Positions 21,169 to 22,631 of a stretch of 22,631 nt of DNA are shown one piece after another (within the stretch, counting starts at the first letter, position 1; every line of letters starts with the position of its first letter). The notes under the pieces are model-generated. The model was given only the letters and a program-made list of their open reading frames with translations. It was not told where the DNA came from and searched no databases. Position numbers and translations under genes: made by a program. Origin of the DNA: Oscillospiraceae bacterium (lineage in GTDB: Bacteria > Bacillota > Clostridia > Oscillospirales > Oscillospiraceae); contig JAEDLP010000012.1 of NCBI GenBank assembly GCA_016295225.1, forward strand, positions 1 through 22,631, read 5' to 3'.

Positions 21169-22509
21169 ATGGATTTTCAGGCACTGTACAACAGCAAGCT
21201 GACCACCGCTGAAGAGGCTGTCAAGGTCGTCAAGTCCGGCGACTGGGTGGACTACACCTGGTGCACCAACCACCCCGTGGCACTGGACAAGGCTCTGGCT
21301 GCCCGTCAGAACGAGCTGGAGGACGTTAAGGTCCGCGGCGGCGTCACCATGTGGATGCCCGAGATCGCCAAGGCAGACGACGCCGGCGAGCACTTCGCAT
21401 GGCACTCCTGGCACTGCTCCGGCATCGACCGTAAGATCATCGGCAAGGGTATGGGCTGGTTCTCTCCCATGAGATACTCCGAGCTGCCCCGCTTCTATCG
21501 CGAGAACCTGGACCCCGTGGACGTGGTCATGATGCAGGTTCCCCCCATGGACGAGCACGGCAACTTCTCCCTGTCCCTGGCTCCCTCCCACCTGTATGAC
21601 ATGTGCGCCCGCGCCAAGTGCATCATCGTGGAGGTCAACGAGAACATGCCCCAGGTCTACGGCCTGTACAAGACTGAGGTCAACATCCAGGACGTCACCA
21701 TGGTCGTGGAAGGCGACAACCCCTCCATCCCCGAGCTGGGTTCCGTGCCCCCCACCGACGTGGACCGCACCGTTGCTAACCTGATCGTGCCCGAAATCCC
21801 CAACGGCGCCTGCCTGCAGCTGGGTATCGGCGGCATGCCCAACACCGTCGGCGCTCTGATCGCTGAGTCCGACCTGAAGGACCTGGGTGTCCACACCGAG
21901 ATGTATGTTGACGCTTTCGTTGACATCGCAAAGGCCGGCAAGATCAACGGCAAGAACAAGACCCTGGACTATGGCCGTCAGGTCTTCGCCTTCGCAGCCG
22001 GCACCAAGAAGCTGTATGACTATGTCAACAAGAACCCCGACGTTCTGGGCGCTCCCGTTGACTACACCAACGACGTCCGCGTCATCGCTCAGCTGGATAA
22101 GTTCATCTCCATCAACAACATCGTGGATCTGGACCTGTTCGGTCAGGTGAACGCCGAGTCCGCCGGCATCAAGCACATCTCCGGCACCGGCGGCCAGCTG
22201 GACTTCGTCATGGGCGCTTACCTGTCCAACGGCGGTAAGTCCTTCATCTGCCTGTCCTCCACCATGACCGACAAGAACGGCAACCTGAAGAGCCGTATCG
22301 TCCCCACCCTGACCAACGGCTCCATCTGCACCGACCCCCGTTCCACCGTTCAGTACCTGGTCACCGAGTACGGCATGATCAACCTGAAGGGCCTGAACAC
22401 CTGGGAGCGTGCTGACAAGATCATTTCCATCGCACATCCCCAGTTCCGCGACGAGCTGATCAAGGACGCAGAGAAGATGGGCATCTGGAGACGCTCCAAC
22501 AAGCGCTGA
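21169..22509 (+). CDS. but: Butyryl-CoA:acetate CoA-transferase (or 4-hydroxybutyrate CoA-transferase)
   Basis: The 446-residue protein is a type I CoA-transferase of the AbfT/But/acetyl-CoA hydrolase family. The N-terminal domain includes GDWVDYTWCTNHPVALDKAL (24-43). The C-terminal domain has GIGGMPN (219-225), the likely CoA-bearing Glu244 in GVHTEM and GTGGQLDFV (339-347). It would move CoA from butyryl-CoA to acetate, releasing butyrate and acetyl-CoA. Sequence alone does not separate this from 4-hydroxybutyrate CoA-transferase; nearby crt-hbd favours butyrate. ATG 21169 follows AAAAGGAGA (21152-21160). An open frame back to 21076 is the promoter itself. Frequent Arg CGT/CGC and Gly GGT/GGC codons, unlike its neighbours, suggest high expression. 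It is monocistronic. Confidence 0.85.
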   Translation: MDFQALYNSKLTTAEEAVKVVKSGDWVDYTWCTNHPVALDKALAARQNELEDVKVRGGVTMWMPEIAKADDAGEHFAWHSWHCSGIDRKIIGKGMGWFSPMRYSELPRFYRENLDPVDVVMMQVPPMDEHGNFSLSLAPSHLYDMCARAKCIIVEVNENMPQVYGLYKTEVNIQDVTMVVEGDNPSIPELGSVPPTDVDRTVANLIVPEIPNGACLQLGIGGMPNTVGALIAESDLKDLGVHTEMYVDAFVDIAKAGKINGKNKTLDYGRQVFAFAAGTKKLYDYVNKNPDVLGAPVDYTNDVRVIAQLDKFISINNIVDLDLFGQVNAESAGIKHISGTGGQLDFVMGAYLSNGGKSFICLSSTMTDKNGNLKSRIVPTLTNGSICTDPRSTVQYLVTEYGMINLKGLNTWERADKIISIAHPQFRDELIKDAEKMGIWRRSNKR

Positions 22510-22536
22510 TCCAATCCATCCATCCTACATACCCAC

Positions 22537-22563
22537 AAAAGCCTCCCCGCCGGGGAGGCTTTT
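22537..22563 (+). terminator. Terminator of the CoA-transferase gene
   Basis: AAAAGCCTCCCC pairs perfectly with GGGGAGGCTTTT around GCC, 12 bp, then CAG. The T run is within the stem, 28 bases after the stop. Confidence 0.85.
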
Positions 22564-22568
22564 CAGTT

Positions 22569-22597
22569 TGTCGGAAAAGGCAAAGCCTTTTTCGACA
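22569..22597. repeat. 13-bp hairpin at the window end
   Basis: TGTCGGAAAAGGC (22569-22581) pairs with GCCTTTTTCGACA (22585-22597) around AAA, with one G-T mismatch. It follows the terminator directly and has no T run after it. It may be a short interspersed repeat. The remaining bases to 22631 show nothing that I recognise. Confidence 0.5.
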
Positions 22598-22631
22598 ATA
22601 GAGGATAGCAGTCCGCTGCGCGCAGGGTCTG

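Noticed and set aside
1..22631. CRISPR array, tRNA/rRNA genes, prophage, transposase, toxin-antitoxin or defence genes
   Set aside because: I looked for regular repeats, integrase or transposase motifs and nuclease domains on both strands and saw none; all long frames are explained by the genes listed or their shadows.

Overview
The window is a high-GC, gene-dense bacterial chromosome segment that reads as housekeeping and central metabolism of an anaerobic Firmicute. The long-form hibernation factor HPF, a SpoVB-like flippase, RicT/YaaT, the YidC-Jag order, a DUF1292 protein, strong AGGAGG ribosome sites and the butyrate genes crt, hbd and a butyryl-CoA:acetate-type CoA-transferase together suggest a butyrate-forming Oscillospiraceae member (Flavonifractor/Intestinimonas-like). 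The lineage is inferred from protein flavour only; no rRNA is present. I see no phage, insertion sequence, CRISPR array, tRNA, toxin-antitoxin pair or defence system, and no clear new multi-gene system.

Layout. 1-148 is the acidic C-terminal tail of a gene, probably yidC, followed by jag (188-970) and a terminator. Then come, all on +, an HSL-family esterase (1117-2058), holB (2114-2851) and ricT (2889-4325) with a terminator. A polyphosphate pair follows: ppx (4499-5401) overlapping ppk (5374-7524). The ppk stop codon lies inside the -35 box of a consensus promoter that drives a small DUF1292 protein (7595-7897).

On the minus strand, crt (9044-9820) and hbd (8088-8936) form an operon carrying out two consecutive steps of acetoacetyl-CoA to crotonyl-CoA conversion. 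Its short 5' leader folds into two abutting perfect hairpins. A DUF554 membrane protein (-) and hpf (+) diverge from facing sigma-A promoters near 10.8-10.9 kb. Next on + are a SpoVB-like flippase, a composite palindromic repeat of about 140 bp, tadA, and a DMT-family permease with a terminator between its promoter and start codon.

The minus-strand block 20844-15200 reads xpt, BMP-family lipoprotein, double ABC ATPase, permease, permease. This is a five-gene purine salvage and uptake unit: the importer probably brings in nucleosides or nucleobases and Xpt converts xanthine to XMP. Diverging from xpt is a strongly expressed CoA-transferase (21169-22509), the candidate terminal enzyme of butyrate formation.

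The more interesting signals are non-coding: the crt leader, the DMT leader terminator, three half-copies of a hairpin repeat with compensating stem changes, a possible short RNA after tadA, and the basic repeat tail of RicT.
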